Positions 1-5,977 of a stretch of DNA of 22,193 bases are shown here, in pieces. The position numbers and the translations under genes are program-made. Below the pieces are notes generated by a model. That model was given only the letters and a program-made list of their open reading frames with translations. It searched no databases and was not told the DNA's origin. This DNA is from JAIBJN01 sp035762005. Its GTDB lineage: Bacteria; Actinomycetota; Thermoleophilia; Gaiellales; Gaiellaceae. The stretch's first letter is position 1, and each line of letters opens with the position of its first letter. The stretch spans positions 1 through 22,193 of the forward strand of contig DASTQA010000041.1 of the NCBI GenBank assembly GCA_035762005.1, given 5' to 3'.

Positions 1-61
1 TGCCCCAGCTGCTCGAGCGCCCGGCGGCCAGCAGGATTTCCCGTTCAGTCCCTAAACGCCC

Positions 62-961
62 TTACTCCGGCCGCGCCGAGCAAAACCGATCGAAGCCGAT
101 GGTGAAGCCGACGTCGTACATGAGTTCGGTGCTCTTTCTGACGAGGCGGTTCGCTTCCTCGATGGCGCCTCGTCTCGAGGCCTGCGACGACTGCGCGTAC
201 ATGTCCAGGAAGCGCTCGATCTCGCGCGCGTACTGCTTCGGGGTGGCGAGCAGCCTCATCTGGCGCAGCCAGCGAGTTGAGGCTGCCTCGAAGCCGGACA
301 GGTCGGTAGGGCGAAGGCGGCCGAAGGCCTTGTCGCGCTCGCGGCAGAACTCCGACGCCTGCGCTCCCCACCGCACAGCCGCCAAGCCATCGACATCGGC
401 GTACGGCCCGGCAGCGTGCTCGGTACAGCGCGTGGCGCCCAGGTCGCCGGCAAGGGAATCCGCCTCCTCGCGGGTCTCCTCGGCCTCACCCATGAGCGCG
501 TAGAAACGGCGATCCTCCTTCTTGTACGCGCTGCCAAGCGCCTTGGCCTCCAGGGTTAGCGTCTCGGTGTAGAGCTCGATCATCCGAGCGGCTGCCTCTT
601 CGTCCCCGGGAGCCGGGTTCGCATCGTCCAACGCGACGATCGCCGGCCGCGTGACGTCTGCCAGCCCGGAAGAGGCTCCAGCAAGGCCTTCCTGCTCGAC
701 GGTGTCTGGAAGCGCCCTTGTTATCCCGGCGATCGCCTCATCGCGGGCGGCGCACGCCGCATCAGCAGCCTGCGCCCACTCCTCCCGAAGCAGGGCGACG
801 TCTGGCCCTGTCTCCGCCGACCCGGTCGTCCGCGCTGCCCCGCTGGTCCTCCCCGCTTCCTCCTCGTCGGCGCCGCCACCCCCCATACAACCGACAGCAA
901 GCGCCATGCCCGAGAGAAGGGCGGCGAGCGGCAAGACTCGCAGGCAAAGCCTCAAACGCAT
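62..961 (-). CDS. Putative lipoprotein with two related helical halves
   Basis: A 299-residue protein with a lipoprotein signal: a basic start, a hydrophobic stretch and the lipobox L-A-V-G-C with Cys25, so it is probably anchored to the outer face of the membrane. A low-complexity Gly/Glu linker follows. The mature part looks like a tandem duplication. One half begins WAQAADAACAARDEA and ends near GATRC; the other begins WGAQASEFCRERDKA and ends near GFDRFC. Each half has one Cys in its first helix and one at its end, which suggests one disulfide per helical bundle. The start is ATG with a strong GAGGAGG just upstream. The gene stands alone, facing the left edge. I do not know its function; short actinobacterial lipoproteins of this helical, two-cysteine style are common and mostly unnamed. 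Confidence 0.8.
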   Translation of the reverse strand: MRLRLCLRVLPLAALLSGMALAVGCMGGGGADEEEAGRTSGAARTTGSAETGPDVALLREEWAQAADAACAARDEAIAGITRALPDTVEQEGLAGASSGLADVTRPAIVALDDANPAPGDEEAAARMIELYTETLTLEAKALGSAYKKEDRRFYALMGEAEETREEADSLAGDLGATRCTEHAAGPYADVDGLAAVRWGAQASEFCRERDKAFGRLRPTDLSGFEAASTRWLRQMRLLATPKQYAREIERFLDMYAQSSQASRRGAIEEANRLVRKSTELMYDVGFTIGFDRFCSARPE

Positions 962-1064
962 CAGCCTCCTCGACCTGCTTCCGGCGGGCTCGCGAACACC
1001 TCGGACAATCCCAGAGAGCAGGAAGAGTCACATCCGTAGCAAGTACCGATCCGCACGCATGTAA

Positions 1065-1229
1065 TACGGATCAGGACCGCGCGCGCACGCAGATCCAGCA
1101 TCGTTCCGCGCTGGCTCTGACTCGGACGGCGTTCTCTTGGTAGACGGCGGGCCGGTCTACTGCGCGTCGTGCCGGCCGGGAGACAACGGGGCCGAGGAGG
1201 AGCTGCGCCCGGAGGATCTCCTCCCGTGA
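1065..1229 (+). pseudogene. 3' remnant of a small CxxC protein
   Basis: An open frame with no start ends in TGA at 1227-1229. Its last part reads like real protein: a VDGGPVYCASCRPGD stretch with a C-x-x-C pair, then an acidic tail ending PEDLLP. The stop overlaps a GTG at 1226 in a GTGA junction, as in a normal actinobacterial operon. A stop at 1062-1064 closes the frame on the left, and no promoter or start is seen. I read it as the surviving end of a gene whose front was lost by rearrangement. A coincidental open frame is the alternative. Confidence 0.35.
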
Positions 1230-1303
1230 GCCCACGAGAACCGGTGGAAGCGAAGGCGCGCCGCTACCTCGGCGAGGGTCGGATCACCGTCGAGCTGTTG
1301 GCA
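1226..1303 (+). pseudogene. 5' remnant, resembles the start of a SWIM zinc-finger protein
   Basis: This starts at the GTG overlapping the previous stop and reads MSPREPVEAKARRYLGEGR and then ITVELLA before the sequence abruptly becomes AT-richer with no further similarity. The E-P-V-x-x-K-A-x-R-Y-L-x-E-G-R pattern resembles the N-terminus of small SWIM zinc-finger proteins that I recall from actinobacterial accessory regions. The Cys/His zinc part is absent. The identification comes from memory of a short motif and is tentative. The break near 1300 marks a probable junction with the inserted lipoprotein gene that follows. Confidence 0.35.
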
Positions 1304-1337
1304 CATTTTGTGACGATCGTGTACAAAAGGTCAAGCC

Positions 1338-2066
1338 TTGTTGGTCGCTGTTCCCCCAGGCCTGGGCGCAGCTCTTTGCGGGTTCATGTTGGTCGTCGTC
1401 GGATGCGCCAGCGAGGCGGAGAGAGAGGAGCTTCCGCTTGAGGATGACTTCTCGGGCGACTGCAGCTGGTCGGAGGAGAACGATGAGGACGTTTCGCTCG
1501 GCTGCGAGGACGATCAGTACCGGGTGCTGTTCAAGAGCACCGAGCGCCCGCGGCACATCATCACTCGCAGAATAGGAGACCCTATCGATTCGGGCGCCGT
1601 GGAAGCTGACGTGACGCTCAATGCGCTTCCGGGCGCGGGAGCCGATGATTTTGCGTTGTCCGGCCTCGGCTGCGTGGCCTCGCCTCCCGACGACCCGACC
1701 CGCGCGTACGCCTTCTCTGTCCTGTCTACCGGATCGGAAGAGCACGCTTTTGCCATCATCAAAGTCGATGAGACTGACGAGAGTCTCCGCCAGGATCGCT
1801 TCCAGGAAATCCTTGTGCTTGAGCCATCTGACGCTGTCGCTGGCGTTGGCGCGAAGAGTCACATACGCGGCGAGTGTCGAGCGACGGAACAGGGGGTCGA
1901 GTTGGCGATGTCCCTGGACGGGAAGCAGGTGGGCACAGCAAGCGATCCAAATGGCTTCCATCCGTTCGACGGGTTTGCGTTCCTCGTCGCCGCGTCGAAA
2001 GCCGGTACGGACATTCGCTACGACAACTTCAGAGGGGAGGAAGTCGGGAAGGGCGATTCCGAGTAG
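1338..2066 (+). CDS. Putative lipoprotein with a beta-sandwich (ConA/LamG-like) domain
   Basis: A 242-residue protein. The TTG start at 1338 is chosen because AAAAGG sits seven bases upstream and because it gives a full signal peptide ending in the lipobox V-V-V-G-C with Cys23. The ATG at 1386 would leave only six residues before that Cys. The mature protein opens with an acidic segment (LEDDFSGDCSW) and alternates short beta-type strands. It closes with DGFAFLVAASKAG and then YDNFRGEE, the usual closing strand of concanavalin A-like sandwich domains (LamG or DUF1080 type) in secreted proteins. The enzymatic or binding role is unknown. Codon use is visibly more AT-tolerant than in the rest of the window, and the gene sits between remnants, so recent transfer is likely. 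Confidence 0.65.
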   Translation: MLVAVPPGLGAALCGFMLVVVGCASEAEREELPLEDDFSGDCSWSEENDEDVSLGCEDDQYRVLFKSTERPRHIITRRIGDPIDSGAVEADVTLNALPGAGADDFALSGLGCVASPPDDPTRAYAFSVLSTGSEEHAFAIIKVDETDESLRQDRFQEILVLEPSDAVAGVGAKSHIRGECRATEQGVELAMSLDGKQVGTASDPNGFHPFDGFAFLVAASKAGTDIRYDNFRGEEVGKGDSE

Positions 2067-2096
2067 TTAGACCAGGCCGCGAGAAACGAGACACGA

Positions 2097-2823
2097 ATGT
2101 GTGCGCGGCTGCGTCTCCTCCCTTCGAGGACGCGGGGCTCGCCCTCGAGCTGCGCCCTGAGCAGGCGCGCGCGCAGCTCCTCGCCGAGCTCGCGCGGATC
2201 GAGCGCCTTCCCTGGGGGATCGGCGCCGTCATTCGCCAGGCACCCGGCGGCGCCTCGCGCGGAGCACCCGGCGTCTTCTTCGCTACTCGGACGAAGCCGC
2301 TCCGAGCGCCGAGCACGGCTATCGCTACTGGCGCTACGTGGAACTTGAGAGTGACGAGATCCTCGACTCCGACCTAGAGATGCTCCGCCGGATCGACCCC
2401 CAGGCGGCCCCGAGGTCGATCTTGCCGAGCTGGCCGGTCGAAGCGCCCACGCGCGGCGGCCTCGATCGTCGAGGAGCACAACCTCCGCGCCGCCCCACGT
2501 GCAGCCGAGGAGGCGATCGGGCCCGCTCAACGCTTCGCGCTCGACCTTCTCCGCGACCCGACCGTGATCCTTCCCGAAGGAGGCGAGCGCGCCGCCGAGG
2601 CGCTCGCCGTTGGACGCAGTTCCGCCGCCGCGAGCTAAGCGGCATCCAGGCCGAGTTACTCGAGGAGCGAATCGCGCCGTCCGAGGCGGCTGTACAGATC
2701 GCCAAGCTTGTCGAGCGTCTGGGCCTGCAGCCTGTGTCGCTCGGCGACGTCCCCCCGCCCATCGAGGAGGACGACCTCGGCGTCGTGTGCTGGATGGCTG
2801 TGCTGCCTCCCGCCGCGATCTAA
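2097..2823 (+). pseudogene. Frameshifted C-terminal part of a large protein, possibly a helicase
   Basis: Protein-like sequence runs through this stretch but changes frame at least four times. LRPEQARAQLLAELARIERL and PWGIGAVIRQAPGG lie in frame 2 (to about 2285). GYRYWRYVELESDEILDSD and LEMLRRIDPQ lie in frame 1 (to about 2408). EVDLAELAGRSAHAR lies in frame 3 (to about 2450). SIVEEHN through ERAAEALAVGRSSA returns to frame 2 (to about 2625). SGIQAELLEERIAPSEAA through DLGVVCWMAVLP is in frame 1 and ends at TAA 2821-2823. Joined, these make a coherent 240-residue C-terminus. It recalls the C-terminal extensions of SF2/SNF2-type helicases in actinobacterial accessory DNA, but no catalytic motif is present, so the family is a guess. 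It is clearly not expressed as one product. Confidence 0.6.
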
Positions 2824-2880
2824 TGCGCATGATTTTGGCGCGGGGGTTTCCGACCTCGAGAAGCGCGAGTTCGCCGGGGT

Positions 2881-2900
2881 GCTTGCAAATGCGCTTGCAA
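2881..2900. repeat. Short direct repeat GCTTGCAA x2
   Basis: Two copies of GCTTGCAA, at 2881-2888 and 2893-2900, are separated by four bases in the gap between the pseudogene and the tRNA terminator. They could be arm-type integrase sites or a chance repeat; nothing else supports either reading. Confidence 0.3.
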
Positions 2901-2930
2901 CAGCCCGGTCGTGTGTACGCCCTCGCAAAG

Positions 2931-2956
2931 GGAAACCCCGTCTTCCGGGGGTTTCC
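2931..2956 (-). terminator. Terminator hairpin behind tRNA-Pro
   Basis: A perfect 9-base-pair inverted repeat, GGAAACCCC against GGGGTTTCC with an 8-base loop, lies five bases from the 3' end of the tRNA on the minus strand. On that strand the stem is followed by a short CTTTG rather than a long T run, as is common in GC-rich actinobacteria. It would end both the tRNA transcript and the overlapping EamA transcript. Confidence 0.75.
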
Positions 2957-3925
2957 TCAGTCGGGACGGCCGGATTCGAACCGGCGGCCTCCTGCTCCCA
3001 AAGCAGGCGCGCTACCAGGCTGCGCCACGTCCCGCAGCTCGCCCTCAGTGTACGGCGGCGGGCGGCGTCCGGCCGTGGCGAGGACGACGCCGGCGATGAT
3101 GACCGCGACGCCCGCGAGCTGGACGGCGGAGGGGGCCTCGTCGAGGAGGAGCACGGCGAAGACCACCGAGAGCGCCGGCTGGAGGGTCAGGGTCACCGAG
3201 GTGAGCGCGGCCGGCAGGCGCGGGAGAGCGGCGGCGATCAGGAGCCAGCCGACGACCTGGGACGAGAGCGCGAGCAGGAGGAGCCAGCCGTGCTCGGGCC
3301 ACGACGGCGCGAGGTCGAGCTCACCGAGGGCGGCGCCGGCCGGCAGCGTGGCGACCGCCGAGGAGAGGGTCGCGTGGAAGAGCGGGCCGGCGGGGCGGCG
3401 CAGGTCGGCGCTGCCCGCGCGGAGGACGAGCAGGAAGGCAGCGTAGGCGACGGCCGTGAGGAGGCCGAAGAGGACGCCGAGCGGCGGGTTCGATCCGTAC
3501 GCCCCGGCGCCGATCGCACCCGAGATGAGGACGACGCCGACGAGCACGACGGGCACGGCGGCCACCGTCCGCCCCGGCGGGCGCTCGCGCAGGAGCGCCC
3601 AGGCGGCGAGCGGCACGAGCACCACCTGGACGTTGCCGAGCACGGTCGCGAGCCCCGCCCCCACGGCGGCGATCGCGTGGTGCCAGAGGACGAGGTCGGC
3701 CATGAAGAGAACGCCGGCGGCGAGGGAGAGGCCGAGTGCCCGCGGGCCGAGCGGCCCGAAGCGCCGCCGCTCCCACCAGGCGAGGACGGCGAGCGGCGGC
3801 AGGGCGTACGCGCAGCGGTAGAACGCCGCCGTCGACGGCGGCACGTCCGCGAGCCGGACGAGGATCGCCGAGAAGGCGATGCACGCCGCGCCCGCCGTGG
3901 CCATGAGCACGGGCTTGGATCCCAT
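2957..3925 (-). CDS. EamA-family (DMT) transporter; frame runs through tRNA-Pro
   Basis: An inner-membrane permease of the drug/metabolite transporter superfamily, two EamA repeats with about ten membrane helices in total. Helix 1 starts at the MATAGAACIAFSAILVRLAD segment, and the second half ends with the typical VAVIIAGVVLATAGRRPP helix. The substrate cannot be read from sequence. I chose the ATG at 3925 (322 residues) because a TAGCGT -10 hexamer lies ten bases before it; a GTG at 3961 would add 12 residues. After the last helix the frame does not stop. It continues through the whole tRNA-Pro gene, so the last 25 or so residues (ending GRRFESGRPD) are translated tRNA sequence, and it stops two bases beyond the tRNA. 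The functional protein probably ends before that tail. Confidence 0.85.
   Translation of the reverse strand: MGSKPVLMATAGAACIAFSAILVRLADVPPSTAAFYRCAYALPPLAVLAWWERRRFGPLGPRALGLSLAAGVLFMADLVLWHHAIAAVGAGLATVLGNVQVVLVPLAAWALLRERPPGRTVAAVPVVLVGVVLISGAIGAGAYGSNPPLGVLFGLLTAVAYAAFLLVLRAGSADLRRPAGPLFHATLSSAVATLPAGAALGELDLAPSWPEHGWLLLLALSSQVVGWLLIAAALPRLPAALTSVTLTLQPALSVVFAVLLLDEAPSAVQLAGVAVIIAGVVLATAGRRPPPYTEGELRDVAQPGSAPALGAGGRRFESGRPD
2961..3034 (-). tRNA. tRNA-Pro (anticodon TGG)
   Basis: The minus strand folds into a full cloverleaf: a 7-bp acceptor stem CGGGACG/CGTCCCG, a D arm with GCGC/GCGC around AGCCTGGTA, an anticodon stem CCTGC/GCAGG with loop TTTGGGA (anticodon TGG at loop positions 3-5), a 5-base variable loop AGGCC, and a T arm GCCGG-TTCGAAT-CCGGC. 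The discriminator base is A. CCA is not encoded, so it is added after transcription. The gene is embedded in the 3' end of the EamA reading frame on the same strand and is followed at once by a terminator hairpin. Confidence 0.97.
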
Positions 3926-3935
3926 CTCCGGCGCC

Positions 3936-3941
3936 ACGCTA
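3936..3941 (-). promoter_or_regulatory. -10 hexamer TAGCGT for the EamA/tRNA transcript
   Basis: TAGCGT on the minus strand fits TANNNT and lies ten bases before the ATG at 3925, so the transcript would be nearly leaderless. This position favours the ATG over the upstream GTG. Confidence 0.45.
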
Positions 3942-3983
3942 CGCGGGGCGCTCCTGCCCACGCCTCGGCGGCGCGCAGGCCGC

Positions 3984-3989
3984 TATCGT
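3984..3989 (+). promoter_or_regulatory. -10 hexamer TATCGT for the second EamA gene
   Basis: TATCGT fits TANNNT and ends seven bases before the GTG at 3997. Transcription would begin at or next to the start codon, consistent with a leaderless mRNA and with the lack of any Shine-Dalgarno sequence. Confidence 0.5.
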
Positions 3990-3996
3990 CGCCCGC

Positions 3997-5025
3997 GTGG
4001 CCGACGCCCCCTTCGCGCCGCCGGCGCTCGAGACGGGTCGCCCGGCGCGCAGGCCGCTCCTCGGGTACGCGCTCGTCTGGTCGGCCGTCCTCCTCTGGTC
4101 GCTGAACGCCGTCGTCGCGAAGGTCGTGCTGGACTCGGCCGGCCTCTCCTCCCTGCGCCTGGCGGAAATCCGGTCGTCCGGCTCCGCGCTCGTGCTCGTC
4201 GTCGCCGTCGCGGTGCTCCGCCCGGCCGGCCTGCGCGTGCGCCGGCGGGAGCTCGGCTTCCTCGCCCTCTTCGGCGTCTTCGGGCTCGCGTTCGTCCAGC
4301 TCTTCTACTTCGTCGGCATCCGGCGGCTGGACATCGGCATCGCCCTCGTGATCCAGTACCTCGCCCCGGTCTTCGTCGCGCTCTGGGCCCGCTTCTTCGT
4401 CCGGGAGCCCGTGCGGCGGCGGCTGTGGCTCGCGATCGCGCTCAGCTTCCTCGGTCTCTCGCTCGTCGTCGACCTGTGGGGCGGGTCGTCGCTCGACGGC
4501 CTGGGCGTGGCCGCCTGTCTCGTGACGGCGCTCGCGTACGCCGCCTACGTGCTCATGGCGGAGCGCTCGCTCGAGTCGGGCAGGGACGTCTACTCGCTCC
4601 TCGCGTGGGGCTTCGCGTTCGCGACGCTCTTCTGGGCGATCGCCCAGCCCTGGTGGAGCTTCCCGCTCGAGCGCGTCGACGGGAGCGTCTCGCTCCTGGG
4701 CCGGCTGGAGGGGACGAGCGCGCCGGTCTGGGCCCTGCTCGCCTACGTCGTCGTGCTCGGCACGGTCGTCCCCTTCGTCCTCTTCGTCAGCGCCCTCCAC
4801 CACGTCCCCGCGACGCGGGTGACCATCATCGCCATGCTCGAGCCGGTGCTCGCGGCCGTCGCGGCCTGGCTCTGGCTCGAGGAGGAGCTCGGCGCGCTCC
4901 AGATCGCCGGCGGCCTCATCGTGCTCGCCGGGGTCGTGCTCGCGCAGTCGGCGCGGACGGAGGAGCGACCGGAATTGCCAGGACCTGCCACAATCCAGCC
5001 CGAGATCGTGCGGAAAGCGACCTGA
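3997..5025 (+). CDS. EamA-family (DMT) transporter
   Basis: A 342-residue permease of the inner membrane with two EamA repeats and about ten helices. The first repeat opens at YALVWSAVLLWSLNAVVAKV. The family's typical intermediate helix is GIRRLDIGIALVIQYLAPVF. The second repeat contains HHVPATRVTIIAMLEPVLAA and ends with AGGLIVLAGVVLAQS. The full length and intact repeats suggest an active exporter or exchanger; the substrate is unknown. GTG at 3997 is taken as the start because a -10 element lies seven bases ahead. It is divergent from another EamA gene but not a close copy of it (the helices differ clearly), so this is not a recent duplication. The nearest downstream gene on the same strand is the CAP-domain gene, about 60 bases away. 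Confidence 0.9.
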   Translation: MADAPFAPPALETGRPARRPLLGYALVWSAVLLWSLNAVVAKVVLDSAGLSSLRLAEIRSSGSALVLVVAVAVLRPAGLRVRRRELGFLALFGVFGLAFVQLFYFVGIRRLDIGIALVIQYLAPVFVALWARFFVREPVRRRLWLAIALSFLGLSLVVDLWGGSSLDGLGVAACLVTALAYAAYVLMAERSLESGRDVYSLLAWGFAFATLFWAIAQPWWSFPLERVDGSVSLLGRLEGTSAPVWALLAYVVVLGTVVPFVLFVSALHHVPATRVTIIAMLEPVLAAVAAWLWLEEELGALQIAGGLIVLAGVVLAQSARTEERPELPGPATIQPEIVRKAT

Positions 5026-5053
5026 GCAGTCTTCAGACAACGCTAACGGTTTC

Positions 5054-5078
5054 CGCACGAAGTGCCGACATTCGTGCG
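5054..5078. repeat. Inverted repeat in front of the CAP-domain gene
   Basis: CGCACGAA at 5054-5061 pairs perfectly with TTCGTGCG at 5071-5078 around a 9-base loop. It ends nine bases before the GTG start of the secreted protein. It may be an operator, a 5' hairpin that hides the ribosome site, or a weak terminator for the upstream transporter gene. Confidence 0.5.
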
Positions 5079-5086
5079 AGACCCTC

Positions 5087-5530
5087 GTGCGCATGCCAAA
5101 GACAGTCAGGACCGCACTCGTCTGCCTCTGTTTCACCGGCGTCCTCTCCGTCGCCGCGCCCGCCCAGGCGGCGCCGACGAAGATGGAGAAGCGCCTCGTC
5201 TCCCGGATCAACGACGCCCGTCAGGACCGGGGCCTCCGCACGCTGAGAACGGCCTCGAGCATCCAGTCCGGCGCCCATTCCTGGTCGCGCCACCTGCTGC
5301 GGACGGACTCGTTCCACCATGCCCGCCTCCGCAGCGGAACCGGCGAGGTCATCGCCTGGGGGACCTGCTCGTGGTTCAAGCCCGGTGCGGCCGTGCGCGC
5401 GTGGCTGCGGAGCCCGTCGCACCGCACGCTCCTGCTGCGCGGAAGCTTCCGCCGGGTCGGCACCGGCTGGGCGCGCGGGAGCTGGAACGGCTACGGCTGC
5501 GTCGAGATGGCCGTCGCGCGCTTCCGCTAG
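5087..5530 (+). CDS. Secreted CAP (SCP/PR1) domain protein
   Basis: A 147-residue exported protein. The signal peptide runs from a basic start through TALVCLCFTGVLSVAAPA to a likely cut after AQA. The mature part is a compact CAP domain: KRLVSRINDARQDRGLRTL (helix 1), a helix with AHSWSRHLL, then FHHARLR with the conserved region His. These are followed by GEVIAW (the E-x-I-A element) and AVRAWLRSPSHRTLLLRG (the W-x-x-S-x-x-H-x-x-x-L motif), closing in VGTGWARG. Bacterial CAP proteins act outside the cell, but their activity is usually unknown. GTG at 5087 or ATG at 5093 could be the start, with little effect on the signal peptide. The gene ends nine bases from the response regulator, which converges on it. 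Confidence 0.88.
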   Translation: MRMPKTVRTALVCLCFTGVLSVAAPAQAAPTKMEKRLVSRINDARQDRGLRTLRTASSIQSGAHSWSRHLLRTDSFHHARLRSGTGEVIAWGTCSWFKPGAAVRAWLRSPSHRTLLLRGSFRRVGTGWARGSWNGYGCVEMAVARFR

Positions 5531-5539
5531 CCGCGGCCC

Positions 5540-5977
5540 CTACGCGCCCTCGAAGAGCTCCCGCAGCTCGGCGACCTTCTCGCCCCGGAGCTGCTCGCGC
5601 TCCCCTCGTTCGACCGCGGCGACGACCTCGCGCACGAGCGGGGCGAGCTCGACGGGGTTGAACGGCTTCGTGATGTAGTCGAGCCCGCCGAGGTCGATGC
5701 CCCGCGCGCGGTCGCGGACGTCCGCGCGCGCCGTCAGGAAGACGATCGGGATGTCGCGGGTCACCGGGTCCTCGAGCAGTTCCTCGGCGACGTGCCAGCC
5801 GTCGAGCCCCGGCATCATCACGTCGAGGAGGATGACGCCGGGCTGCTGCGTGCGCGCGAGCTCGAGCCCGATCGGGCCGTCGCCGGCCTCGATGACCTGC
5901 ATGCCCTCGGCCTCGAGATTGACCCGGCAGAGGAGGCGGATCGGCGCCTCGTCGTCGATGACGAGCACCCGGCTCAC
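5540..5977 (-). CDS. Single-domain response regulator (receiver domain only)
   Basis: A 145-residue cytoplasmic receiver domain. It opens with SRVLVIDDEAPIRLL (acidic pair D8-D9) and carries the phosphate acceptor D52 in ILLDVMMPGLDG. T82 lies in VFLTARAD, and K104 lies in YITKPFNP, so all catalytic residues are present. A short charged helix follows (EQLRGEKVAELRELFEGA) with no DNA-binding or other output domain, so it must act by protein contact or in a phosphorelay. Its GTG start overlaps the stop of the sensor kinase gene in a GTGA junction, which makes that kinase its obvious partner and implies translational coupling. Confidence 0.92.
   Translation of the reverse strand: MSRVLVIDDEAPIRLLCRVNLEAEGMQVIEAGDGPIGLELARTQQPGVILLDVMMPGLDGWHVAEELLEDPVTRDIPIVFLTARADVRDRARGIDLGGLDYITKPFNPVELAPLVREVVAAVERGEREQLRGEKVAELRELFEGA

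Noticed and set aside
3238..5211. A 657-residue open frame opposite the EamA genes
   Set aside because: It is antisense to a transporter and out of frame with another; no domain, and an Arg/Glu/Ser-rich composition.
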